This document shows, in pieces, positions 7,997-15,575 of a stretch of 64,000 bases of DNA (its first letter is position 1; the number at the start of each line of letters is the position of its first letter). Source of the stretch: an uncultured Clostridia bacterium (GTDB lineage: Bacteria > Bacillota > Clostridia > Christensenellales > UBA1242); assembly GCA_934756675.1 (NCBI GenBank), contig CAKVLG010000003.1, positions 55,440 through 119,439 on the forward strand, in the 5' to 3' direction. The notes beneath the pieces are model-generated. The model worked only from the letters and a program-made list of their open reading frames with translations. It did no database searches and had not been told where the DNA came from. The position numbers and the translations under genes were made by a program.

Positions 7997-9523
7997 TTAA
8001 AACAGTGGTGTGTATGCCTTTATAAGTGCACACGCAATCCTTGTTAAAACGTTTTGTCTGTAGCCTTTCATGTTCACAGCTGTCAACAAAATATTGTCAA
8101 AATCTCGCTTTATATCCTTCAAGCATTTTGTGTTATACATGAGCACGCCGCATTCGTAATGGTGCAAAAGACTACGATAATCCATATTAATCGTGCCAAC
8201 AATCGCAAGTTTTTCGTCAACCAATATTTGCTTAGCATGTAAAAAACCTTCTTTGAACTCATAAATTTCAACACCATGTTCTTGGAGCGCTTTATATGAC
8301 GAACGAGTTATCGAAAAAACGATCTTTTTGTCTGGAATATGCGGTGTAACGATTACAACGCGAACGCCGCGGTCACTTGCAAGTGTCAATGCGTTTTTAA
8401 GTTTACTATCAATAATCAGGTATGGCGTTGTTATATAAATAGATTTTTTTGCATTAGATATCAAATTAAGTAAAATGTTTTCGGCAATATTTTCACCATA
8501 CAAATACTTCGGACCATCACCAAATGGACAAATAACACCATCTGTTTCAACATTTTTGTCGCACAGATATTTATCACAACTTTCGAACACTTGCATTTGA
8601 ATATTGTAAATTTGCATAAACAGACAAACAAGGTTATTTACTGCTGACCCACAAATCTTTATTGCGGAATCTTTCCAATAACCATATGGCTGAACTTTGT
8701 TTATATATTCATCTGCCAAATTTATACCGCCAACATAACCAATATTCCCATCGATCACCGTTATTTTTCTGTGGTCACGATTATTATAGAGTGATGAAGT
8801 TGCTCTCGAAAATTCATTAAACCTAATACATTTTATTCCGTCTTTCCTTACTTTTTTATAAAAATTGCTTGGAAGTTTAGACATTGTGCCAAGATCATCA
8901 TATATAATTCTTACATCAACACCACTTTTAGCTTTTTCCTTTAACACCTTGTAAATGCTATTCCACATAACACCTTTTTCGATGATAAAGTATTCCATAA
9001 AGATATATTTTTTAGCGTTACTCAAATTTTCGAGCAAATCCTTGAAAAACAACTCACCTGTTGAAAAGAATTCAGCGTTCGAATTCGTGTAAGAACGCAT
9101 AGATGTTGAATTATATATATAGTTAAACTGGCCGTAATAATCACCAAGTTTATTCTTTAAATCGCATTTATCGTCATCGGTCAATGCTTGCAACTGTCGA
9201 CCTTCCCTAACAATCTCTTCAAAATGTTTTTTTATTTTTCTTGGAAGCTTTGGTGTGATAAACATCGCACAAATCGCAATACCTAAAATTGGAGCTATTG
9301 TACAAAGAATAATTAGTGGCAACTGCCCCTCAATTATCATATCAGAATTAATGATCAGCACAACAACTATTAAACCAATTATCGAAAGTATTAAGTTAAT
9401 TGGTATAGATGGAAAACTCTCCCCAACAACAATTGGAACAAAAATATAAAACGATATTTGTATTAGCAAAGCAATTATAATCAATGTAAATCTACTAAAA
9501 ATAAACTTAAATATTTTTCTCAT
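7997..9523 (-). CDS. cls: cardiolipin synthase (phospholipase D family)
   Basis: Membrane enzyme joining two phosphatidylglycerols into cardiolipin. 508 residues from the ATG at 9523. N-terminal membrane segments at roughly residues 5-28, 33-57 and 65-88, then two phospholipase D domains with HKD motifs HRKITVIDGNIGYVGG and HAKQILVDEKLAIVGTINMD, both complete. The start is taken at 9523 because a TTGTAA-17-TATAAT promoter ends six bases before it; there is no Shine-Dalgarno, so the mRNA is probably leaderless. An alternative TTG start at 9562 would lie inside the -35 region. Confidence 0.9.
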   Translation of the reverse strand: MRKIFKFIFSRFTLIIIALLIQISFYIFVPIVVGESFPSIPINLILSIIGLIVVVLIINSDMIIEGQLPLIILCTIAPILGIAICAMFITPKLPRKIKKHFEEIVREGRQLQALTDDDKCDLKNKLGDYYGQFNYIYNSTSMRSYTNSNAEFFSTGELFFKDLLENLSNAKKYIFMEYFIIEKGVMWNSIYKVLKEKAKSGVDVRIIYDDLGTMSKLPSNFYKKVRKDGIKCIRFNEFSRATSSLYNNRDHRKITVIDGNIGYVGGINLADEYINKVQPYGYWKDSAIKICGSAVNNLVCLFMQIYNIQMQVFESCDKYLCDKNVETDGVICPFGDGPKYLYGENIAENILLNLISNAKKSIYITTPYLIIDSKLKNALTLASDRGVRVVIVTPHIPDKKIVFSITRSSYKALQEHGVEIYEFKEGFLHAKQILVDEKLAIVGTINMDYRSLLHHYECGVLMYNTKCLKDIKRDFDNILLTAVNMKGYRQNVLTRIACALIKAYTPLF

Positions 9524-9529
9524 AAGTAA

Positions 9530-9558
9530 ATTATATCTATTTTTTTCAAATTTTACAA
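9530..9558 (-). promoter_or_regulatory. sigma-A promoter of cls, leaderless configuration
   Basis: Minus strand TTGTAA (9553-9558), 17-base spacer, TATAAT (9530-9535), six bases, then the ATG of cls at 9523. The expected transcription start is at or within a base or two of the A of ATG. Confidence 0.7.
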
Positions 9559-9618
9559 GCAAATATAAATTTTAGAACCCCAATACCACTAAAAATACAT
9601 AAGAAAAATAAACAAAAC

Positions 9619-9649
9619 AAAAAGAAGTTAGAAAACTAACTTCTTTTTT
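9619..9649 (-). terminator. intrinsic terminator of the tRNA operon
   Basis: AGAAGTTAG - TTTT - CTAACTTCT hairpin followed by a T-run on the minus strand, directly after the CCA end of tRNA-Thr. Confidence 0.9.
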
Positions 9650-9650
9650 C

Positions 9651-9725
<75 letters not shown>

Positions 9726-9733
9726 ATGTGTAT

Positions 9734-9818
9734 TGGTGGGAAGAGATGGATTCGAACCATCGAAGACGTAGTCGACGGATTTACAGTCCGTTGCATTTGG
9801 CCGCTCTGCAATCTTCCC
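9734..9818 (-). tRNA. tRNA-Tyr (anticodon GTA)
   Basis: 85 bases including CCA, with the long variable arm typical of bacterial tRNA-Tyr. Acceptor GGGAAGA/TCTTCCC, anticodon loop CTGTAAA. Confidence 0.95.
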
Positions 9819-9860
9819 ATAAATGGATTTTCATGTAGCCAGTACTGGGAACTGAAAATC

Positions 9861-9936
9861 TGGTGCCTCGGGGCGGAATCGAACCACCGACACGGAGATT
9901 TTCAGTCTCCTGCTCTACCGACTGAGCTACCGAGGC
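9861..9936 (-). tRNA. tRNA-Phe (anticodon GAA)
   Basis: 76 bases including CCA. Acceptor GCCTCGG/CCGAGGC, anticodon loop CTGAAAA. The 42-base spacer to tRNA-Tyr holds an inverted repeat (GATTTTCA / TGAAAATC) around CCAGTACTGG, perhaps a processing hairpin. Confidence 0.95.
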
Positions 9937-9967
9937 TTAAAAGAAGGCCTCAAAAACTAGAATAAAG

Positions 9968-10044
9968 TGGCGACTCCAAACAGACTTGAACTGTCGACCT
10001 CCTGCGTGACAGGCAGGCGCTCTAACCAACTGAGCTATGGAGCC
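9968..10044 (-). tRNA. tRNA-Asp (anticodon GTC)
   Basis: 77 bases including CCA. Acceptor GGCTCCA/TGGAGTC with one G-T pair, discriminator G, anticodon loop CTGTCAC. Confidence 0.94.
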
Positions 10045-10051
10045 ACGAATA

Positions 10052-10128
10052 TGGTGGGCCTTCACGGACTTGAACCGCGGACAAACCGGTTATGAGCCGG
10101 TTGCTCTAACCAACTGAGCTAAAGGCCC
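10052..10128 (-). tRNA. tRNA with CAT anticodon, probably tRNA-Ile2 (lysidine type), otherwise elongator Met
   Basis: 77 bases including CCA. Acceptor GGGCCTT/AAGGCCC; anticodon stem-loop ACCGG-CTCATAA-CCGGT. It is not an initiator, since G1-C72 is paired and the GGG/CCC anticodon stem is absent. The acceptor and D-arm start (GG-CCTTTAGCTCAGTTGG) resemble Bacillus tRNA-Ile2, whose C34 is modified to lysidine by TilS, more than elongator tRNA-Met. Sequence alone cannot settle this. Confidence 0.9.
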
Positions 10129-10156
10129 AAACGCCAGTTGCATCAGCTTGATTATA

Positions 10157-10233
10157 TGGTCGGGGTGAAGAGACTCGAACTCCCGGCCCCATGGACCCAA
10201 ACCACGTGCGCTACCAAACTGCGCTACACCCCG
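10157..10233 (-). tRNA. tRNA-Pro (anticodon TGG)
   Basis: 77 bases including CCA. Acceptor CGGGGTG/CACCCCG, discriminator A, anticodon loop TTTGGGT. First gene of the operon reading Pro, Ile2/Met, Asp, Phe, Tyr, Thr. Confidence 0.95.
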
Positions 10234-10262
10234 ACGAATTATTATCTCGAGCTGACCAGTCA

Positions 10263-10291
10263 AATATACACTATACTGGCAGCAATGTCAA
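10263..10291 (-). promoter_or_regulatory. sigma-A promoter of the six-tRNA operon
   Basis: Minus strand TTGACA (10286-10291), 17-base spacer, TATATT (10263-10268), about 30 bases before tRNA-Pro. Perfect -35 and near-perfect -10. Confidence 0.85.
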
Positions 10292-10321
10292 CAATAATTG
10301 CAAAAAAAATTGAAATTTTTG

Positions 10322-11893
10322 TTAATCTATTCCGAGATAATCATTATATGTTGTTTCTTTGTCATACACCTTAGTTTTATCGATCACAATAATACGATTT
10401 GCAACAGTCTGCAAAATCTCGTGGTCTTGTGAAGTGAAAAGCATTGGCGACTTATAATTAATCATACCTTTGTTAAGAGCTGTGATAGATTCTAGATCTA
10501 AGTGATTGGTAGGTTCGTCCAAAATTAAGCAGTTACCAGCCGTAAGCATGGCACGCGCCATCATACATCTAACCTTTTCACCACCACTAATAACCTTAGC
10601 CTTTTTATTACCTTCTTCGCCTGTGAAAAGCATTCTTCCAAGCCAGCCGCGAATAAATGTGGCATCTTTTTCTTTAGAATATTGAGCAAGCCAATCAACA
10701 AGTGACAAATCACAATCTTTAAAGTATTTTTCGTTGTTTTCTGGCAAATAACCAACTGTTACAGTAGAACCCCACTTAAACGAGCCGCTGTCAGCTTTTT
10801 CTTCGCCAACTAAAATCTTAAAGAGCATAGTAATAACGTTTGCTTTATCGCAAAGAAAAGCAATTTTGTCGTTTTTATTGACAGTAAACGACACGTTTTC
10901 GAAATATCCTTTTTTAGTAAGGTTTTCTACTTTCAATATATCGTTACCAACTTCCCTTTCTGGTCTAAAATCTATGTATGGATATTTCCTAGAAGAAGGC
11001 TTAATGTCTGCAAATTCAAGTTTTTCAAGTTCCTTCTTTCTGCTAGTTGCTTGTTTACTTTTAGAAGCATTAGCCGAAAATCTTGCAATAAATTCTTTAA
11101 GCTCAGCTGCACGCTGTTCTGCTTTTTTGTTCTGCTCACGCGCTTGCCTTTGCAATAGTTGGTTTGTTTCATACCAGAAATCATAGTTACCAACATACAT
11201 ATTGATTTTACCATAGTCAACATCGCAAATATGTGTACAAATTCTATTTAAGAAATATCTGTTGTGCGAAACAACAATTACCATGTTTTCAAAGTTAAGT
11301 AAAAAGTTTTCGAGCCAGTTAACGGTTTTTACATCAAGATTGTTTGTAGGTTCATCTAGCACCAAAATATCTGGGTTCATGAAAAGCGCACGTGCAAGCA
11401 ACACTTTGACCTTAACTTTTGGTTCAACGTCACGCATAAGCGTATAAAGTAAACTACTGTCAACACCAATTTCCGAAAGCAAAGATTGCGCTTCACTTTC
11501 TGCTTCCCAACCACCAATTTCACCAAACTCAAATTGAAGGTCTGCCATATGCATACCATCTTCGTCTGTAATATCTGGTTTAATATACAAACTATCAAGT
11601 TCGTTTTTTATTTCCATTAAACGTTTGTGCCCACCAAGAACAGTGTCGAGCACGGTTAAATCATCAAATGCATTTTGGTTTTGAGCAAGTATACTCATAC
11701 GTTCGCCACTATCGATTGTAACGCTACCAGAACTTGGTTCAAGCTCACCACAAAGCACTTTTAAAAATGTTGATTTACCAGCACCGTTTGCACCAATAAT
11801 ACCATAGCAGTTACCTTTTTGGAACTTCAAATTAACTTCATCAAAAAGCACTCTTCCACCAAATTGAACTCTAACATTATTAACTACTATCAT
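10322..11893 (-). CDS. ABC-F family ATPase (YkpA/YbiT-like)
   Basis: Soluble protein with two ABC domains and no membrane segments (523 residues); ABC-F proteins act on the ribosome. Domain 1 has Walker A GANGAGKSTF, and DEPTNNLD as Walker B. The linker around residues 240-290 is rich in K, E and R. Domain 2 keeps SGGEKVR and DEPTNHLD, but its Walker A is degenerate (IAFLCDKANVITMLF, no GxxGxGK), as is typical of the YkpA/YbiT subfamily. Start at 11893 has AAAGGAG and its own promoter. A housekeeping ribosome-associated role is more likely than antibiotic resistance. Confidence 0.9.
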   Translation of the reverse strand: MIVVNNVRVQFGGRVLFDEVNLKFQKGNCYGIIGANGAGKSTFLKVLCGELEPSSGSVTIDSGERMSILAQNQNAFDDLTVLDTVLGGHKRLMEIKNELDSLYIKPDITDEDGMHMADLQFEFGEIGGWEAESEAQSLLSEIGVDSSLLYTLMRDVEPKVKVKVLLARALFMNPDILVLDEPTNNLDVKTVNWLENFLLNFENMVIVVSHNRYFLNRICTHICDVDYGKINMYVGNYDFWYETNQLLQRQAREQNKKAEQRAAELKEFIARFSANASKSKQATSRKKELEKLEFADIKPSSRKYPYIDFRPEREVGNDILKVENLTKKGYFENVSFTVNKNDKIAFLCDKANVITMLFKILVGEEKADSGSFKWGSTVTVGYLPENNEKYFKDCDLSLVDWLAQYSKEKDATFIRGWLGRMLFTGEEGNKKAKVISGGEKVRCMMARAMLTAGNCLILDEPTNHLDLESITALNKGMINYKSPMLFTSQDHEILQTVANRIIVIDKTKVYDKETTYNDYLGID

Positions 11894-11915
11894 AAAAAGA
11901 CTCCTTTGCCCGTTA

Positions 11916-11944
11916 AGTTTAACTTATATTTACTTTATTGTCAA
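11916..11944 (-). promoter_or_regulatory. sigma-A promoter of the ABC-F gene
   Basis: Minus strand TTGACA (11939-11944), 17 bases, TAAACT (11916-11921), about 20 bases before the ATG. Divergent from the gpsA promoter. Confidence 0.75.
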
Positions 11945-11964
11945 CCAAAAGCCACACAAATCAT

Positions 11965-11993
11965 TTGCTATATATTTTTAATTTTGCTAAACT
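11965..11993 (+). promoter_or_regulatory. probable sigma-A promoter of gpsA
   Basis: TTGCTA (11965-11970), 17-base spacer, TAAACT (11988-11993), then AAAGGAG and the ATG at 12012. Confidence 0.55.
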
Positions 11994-12011
11994 ATTCAAA
12001 AGGAGAAAAAT

Positions 12012-12974
12012 ATGAATTATACAGTTCTTGGTTGTGGCAGATGGGGTTCTTTTATCGCCTGGTATCTAGACCACACCGGTCACAAAACAACAATGTGGGG
12101 TCGTAAACACGAAGATTATGTGCGTGAGTTTTTTAAAACGCGTAAAAACGATTATGTGACTTTGCCAGAAAGCATTTATCTAACAAGCGATCTAGAAGAA
12201 GCTGTTAACAAAAACGACCATATCATTATTTCAATTAGCAGCCAAGCTTTGCGCTCTTTTATGCAAGAAGTAAAACAAATTGACGGTTACGACAAAAAAA
12301 CTTATACCCTATGCATGAAAGGAATAGAAGATCACACCGGCAAACGCCTTTCAGAAATATTAATAGAAAATGGCGTACCAAAAGAAAATATATCTGTTTG
12401 GGTTGGCCCAGGGCATATTCAAGAATTTACCCGTGGCGTTCCTGGTTGCATGGTCATTGATGCATACGACAAAAAGCTTTCACATGATTTGATAAAAGAT
12501 TTAAGATCTAACCTAATTAGATACTATCAAGGCGATGACATTATTGGTAGCGAAATTGGTGCTGCTGCAAAAAATGTTATGGGTATTGCTGCTGGCATGC
12601 TCGATGGTGGCGGTTACAGTTCACTTAAAGGTACACTTATGGCGCGCGGAGCCAGAGAGGTTTCGAGATTAATAAAAGCTGCTGGCGGCAATGAACTTTC
12701 CGCCTATGGGCTTTGTCACCTTGGCGACTATGAAGCCACTCTTTTCTCGGAGCATAGCCATAACCGAAAGTTTGGTGAAAATTTTGTAAAAGGTGTTCCT
12801 TTTGATAAACTTGCCGAAGGCGTAAAGACAAGTTCTGCAATGCTAAATATGGCAGAAAATCTCGGTGTAGAATTACCTATTACAAAAGCTGTTAACAAAA
12901 TTATTACCCAAAATGCAGACCCTATGCAAACTTTGCTTTATTTGTTTTCTCGCACAAATTTGAACGAATTTTAA
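12012..12974 (+). CDS. gpsA: glycerol-3-phosphate dehydrogenase-like protein (GpsA family, divergent)
   Basis: NAD(P)-dependent glycerol-3-phosphate dehydrogenase makes the glycerol phosphate backbone of phospholipids. 320 residues; Rossmann loop GCGRWGSFIAWYL at the N-terminus; the catalytic Lys sits in AAAKNVMGIAAGMLDGG. Several family signatures are altered: the usual GPSxAxE reads GPGHIQEFTRGVPG, and the substrate motif GLGDL...SRNR reads HLGDYEATLFSEHSHNRKFG. This fits a divergent GpsA subfamily of Clostridia rather than a degraded gene. Start has AAAAGGAG at good spacing; a terminator follows the stop. Confidence 0.85.
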   Translation: MNYTVLGCGRWGSFIAWYLDHTGHKTTMWGRKHEDYVREFFKTRKNDYVTLPESIYLTSDLEEAVNKNDHIIISISSQALRSFMQEVKQIDGYDKKTYTLCMKGIEDHTGKRLSEILIENGVPKENISVWVGPGHIQEFTRGVPGCMVIDAYDKKLSHDLIKDLRSNLIRYYQGDDIIGSEIGAAAKNVMGIAAGMLDGGGYSSLKGTLMARGAREVSRLIKAAGGNELSAYGLCHLGDYEATLFSEHSHNRKFGENFVKGVPFDKLAEGVKTSSAMLNMAENLGVELPITKAVNKIITQNADPMQTLLYLFSRTNLNEF

Positions 12975-12999
12975 GAAAAATATACATTTTTTCACTTCA

Positions 13000-13026
13000 A
13001 AAGCCGCAATTTTGCGGTTTTTTGTT
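13000..13026 (+). terminator. intrinsic terminator of gpsA
   Basis: AAGCCGCAA - TT - TTGCGGTTT hairpin running into a T-run. Confidence 0.85.
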
Positions 13027-13057
13027 TAATTAAAATTTTTATGTTCAACATTGTTGT

Positions 13058-13543
13058 ATGGATAAAAACAAAGGTAAATGGTGGCTAGAAGCCATAATTA
13101 TAATTGGTGGAACACTTGCACTTGGTGGACTTGCAACACTACTTGGTGGCAAAATGTTTGACTTTGAAAATTACACAAAGCCAGCTGGAATTGTGCCAAA
13201 AATTATTTTTCCAATTTGTTGGTCTGTCATTTATGTTGCTATTGGCGTTTCCACATTTCTTGTGTGGCGTGACAAAGAAATTAAAAGAAAAAACCGCGTT
13301 GCAGATGTTATTTGGTACAGCGTTCATATGCTATTTAATGTGCTTTGGACATTGCTCTTTTTTAGATGCGGTTTGTTAATTGTTTCATGTGTCGACTTGG
13401 CGTTTGCTGTTATCACAGCACTTGTTGTCATGTATCGTTATTACGATTCAAATTTGCCAGCTGGCATCATTTTTACCGTATATGTTGCATGGTTAATTTA
13501 TGCAATGTATCTAAACTTAGCAATAACAATTTTAAATGTTTAA
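13058..13543 (+). CDS. tspO: TspO/MBR family membrane protein
   Basis: Five-helix membrane protein (161 residues) related to the translocator protein/benzodiazepine receptor, which binds tetrapyrroles and other hydrophobic ligands. Family signatures: KPAGIVPKIIFPICWSVIYV, the central FNVLWTLLFFRCG, and the last helix with VAWLIYAMYLNLAI. No recognisable Shine-Dalgarno before the ATG at 13058. Monocistronic, between gpsA and tRNA-Gly. Function in this organism cannot be said from sequence. Confidence 0.88.
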   Translation: MDKNKGKWWLEAIIIIGGTLALGGLATLLGGKMFDFENYTKPAGIVPKIIFPICWSVIYVAIGVSTFLVWRDKEIKRKNRVADVIWYSVHMLFNVLWTLLFFRCGLLIVSCVDLAFAVITALVVMYRYYDSNLPAGIIFTVYVAWLIYAMYLNLAITILNV

Positions 13544-13576
13544 TTGACTTTTACCACACCTAAAGTATATTATAAT
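13544..13576 (+). promoter_or_regulatory. promoter of tRNA-Gly
   Basis: TTGACT (13544-13549), 16 bases, TATATT (13566-13571), overlapping a TATAAT at 13571-13576. The tRNA starts at 13582, close behind. Confidence 0.6.
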
Positions 13577-13581
13577 AGCAT

Positions 13582-13655
13582 GCAGGTGTGGTTCAATGGT
13601 AGAATACCAGCTTCCCAAGCTGAGGACGGGGGTTCGATTCCCCTCACCTGCTCCA
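13582..13655 (+). tRNA. tRNA-Gly (anticodon CCC)
   Basis: 74 bases including CCA. Acceptor GCAGGTG/CACCTGC, anticodon loop TTCCCAA in a CAGC/GCTG stem, T-loop TTCGATT. Single gene on the plus strand. A weak A-run/GAC-GTC/T-run hairpin follows at about 13660-13686 and may terminate it. Confidence 0.95.
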
Positions 13656-13782
13656 AACAAAAAAAAGACGTAAAAGTCCTTTTTTCTTTGCAATGAAATT
13701 GAATCTTGCGGTTCAGAAATATTACCACGTAAAAATATTAATTTGCAATGATATTTTAACACAAAATTAATTGAACATTTTT

Positions 13783-14115
13783 TTAGTTCTTTACCCCAGC
13801 AAGTGCTAAAAACTTTTTATCGGACTGTATTGCATGCGTTATAAACTTGCCGTCACGAAATAAAGCATAAGTCGTAACAGGAGTTGGTGCATTTTGTGCC
13901 ATTTCCTTGCTTTCGATGTGAACGGTTTTTATTTCAATTCCGTGTTCTTTTGCCGCCTCTTGCACCTTTGGCACCCAATAATAAATAAACGGACACTGGT
14001 CAGTATAAAAAATCACAAACCCGTCATTTTTTATTTTTGGATGCTTTGCACACTCCTTAAATTTTGGTGGCTCAGCATTTTGATCAATTGGCAAATACAT
14101 ATGTATGTAATTCAT
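13783..14115 (-). CDS. YoaP-like C-terminal domain protein (possibly remnant of a GNAT-YoaP protein)
   Basis: 110 residues. The segment from about residue 28 (NDGFVIFYTDQCPFIYYWVP, then QEAAKEHGIEIKTVHIESK and TPVTTYALFRDGKFITH) matches the C-terminal domain of YoaP-type proteins, which normally follows a GNAT acetyltransferase domain. That N-terminal domain is absent: only about 50 bases lie between this start and the stop of gatB. The part looks thioredoxin-like with a single Cys (CPF). Either a stand-alone version or the surviving 3' end of a larger gene. The upstream end shows no clear Shine-Dalgarno. Confidence 0.6.
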   Translation of the reverse strand: MNYIHMYLPIDQNAEPPKFKECAKHPKIKNDGFVIFYTDQCPFIYYWVPKVQEAAKEHGIEIKTVHIESKEMAQNAPTPVTTYALFRDGKFITHAIQSDKKFLALAGVKN

Positions 14116-14165
14116 ATCATATCATCTATAATTATATTTTTACACAACAACACTTTAACAATAAT

Positions 14166-15575
14166 CTATTCTTTTCCAAAAATTTTATCAATACACTTAA
14201 ATGCAAGTTCACTATTTGCTTTGCCTTGCGTTTGCTTCATCACTTGACCCATTATATAGTTTTTAATCTTTGGGTCTTGTTTTAAGTCGCTTGCAAGTTT
14301 TGGATTTTTTGCTTTTAACTCTTCTAAAATTGCAACTATTGTCTGCTCTGACACATCTGAAATAAGGTTGAATTTAACCGCAAGTTCTTTTGGATCGCCG
14401 CCACACTCTATTACCTTTTCGAGTAATGCAAGCCCGCTCGCTTTTGTGATTTTCCCGCTATCTACTAGCTCAATAATTTCAGTAAAATGTTTTGCACTAA
14501 TTGCAAACTCTTTTTGCCCTTCACTTGCAAGTTTGAATAAGTCTGTTATTATCCAATTGCAAATCTTTTTTGGACTGTCGTATAAGCTGACGCATTCATC
14601 AAAAAAGTCGGAAATATATTTCTCGCTAGTTAATAGCTCTGCATCGATTTCTTTTATGCCTTGCAAAATGTATTTCTCGCGGCGTTTTTCTGGGAGCATT
14701 GGTATTGATTTTTTTATTTGCTCCACATCATCATTTCTGATCTCAATTGGCAAAACATCTGGGTCTGGGAAGTACCTATAATCTTGCGACTCTTCTTTAG
14801 AACGCATGGCAAAGTTTTCACCCGCAGCATCGTCCCACTTGCGGGTTTCTTGCATTATTTTGCCGCCACTTTCAAGAATATCTTTTTGCCTTTGAATTTC
14901 GTACTCTATCGCTCTTTTAACGCTTTTAAATGAGTTAAGGTTCTTCATCTCGGTACGCGTGCCAAGAATTTTACTATCTTTTGGTTTTAGCGACAAGTTA
15001 ACATCACAACGCATGCCACCTTGTTCCATTTTACATTCCGCCACGCCCGCAAAAACAAGAGTTTCACGCACTTTTTTCAAAAACTCTACAACTTCATCAC
15101 TGCCAGAAAAAACGGGTTCTGTAACCATCTCAATTAGTGGCGTTCCACCACGGTTATAGTCGATTAATGTACCTTCTAATTTTGAAATATGGATAAGTTT
15201 GCCAGCATCTTCTTCGAGATGTATTCTGTTAAGTAACTTTTTTTCGCCGTTACTTAAGCGTACATATCCACCTTTACAAATTGGATATACAAATTGTGAA
15301 ATCTGGTAAGCCTTAGACAGGTCTGGATAAAAATAGTTTTTTCTTTCCATTTCGGCATATTCACTAATATCACAACCAAAGCACAGCCCTGCCTTGATGC
15401 AAAGTTCAACTGCATGTTTGTTTAAAAGTGGCAAAGCTCCCGGCATGCCTGTGCAAACTGGACAGGTGTTTATGTTTGGTTTTGCACCAAACTCGTTTTT
15501 ACAAGAACAGAAAATTTTTGTTTTGGTTGCAAGTTCCGCATGAATTTCTAGACCGATAACAACATCAAATTCCAT
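14166..15575 (-). CDS. gatB: Asp-tRNA(Asn)/Glu-tRNA(Gln) amidotransferase subunit B
   Basis: tRNA-binding and kinase subunit of GatCAB (469 residues, normal length). Cradle-domain motifs IGLEIHAELATKTKIFC, CPVCTGMPGALPLLN and ERKNYFYPDLSKAYQISQ with the zinc-site cysteines, and a C-terminal YqeY-like domain ending in IMGQVMKQTQGKAN. GatB starts one base inside the stop of gatA. Last gene of aspS-gatC-gatA-gatB. Confidence 0.97.
   Translation of the reverse strand: MEFDVVIGLEIHAELATKTKIFCSCKNEFGAKPNINTCPVCTGMPGALPLLNKHAVELCIKAGLCFGCDISEYAEMERKNYFYPDLSKAYQISQFVYPICKGGYVRLSNGEKKLLNRIHLEEDAGKLIHISKLEGTLIDYNRGGTPLIEMVTEPVFSGSDEVVEFLKKVRETLVFAGVAECKMEQGGMRCDVNLSLKPKDSKILGTRTEMKNLNSFKSVKRAIEYEIQRQKDILESGGKIMQETRKWDDAAGENFAMRSKEESQDYRYFPDPDVLPIEIRNDDVEQIKKSIPMLPEKRREKYILQGIKEIDAELLTSEKYISDFFDECVSLYDSPKKICNWIITDLFKLASEGQKEFAISAKHFTEIIELVDSGKITKASGLALLEKVIECGGDPKELAVKFNLISDVSEQTIVAILEELKAKNPKLASDLKQDPKIKNYIMGQVMKQTQGKANSELAFKCIDKIFGKE

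Noticed and set aside
14368..14781. 137-codon plus-strand ORF opposite gatB, and similar long antisense ORFs opposite recN, aspS, spoIVB, nusA and xseA
   Set aside because: They are frame shadows of strongly conserved genes on the minus strand; none has an SD or a plausible protein composition.
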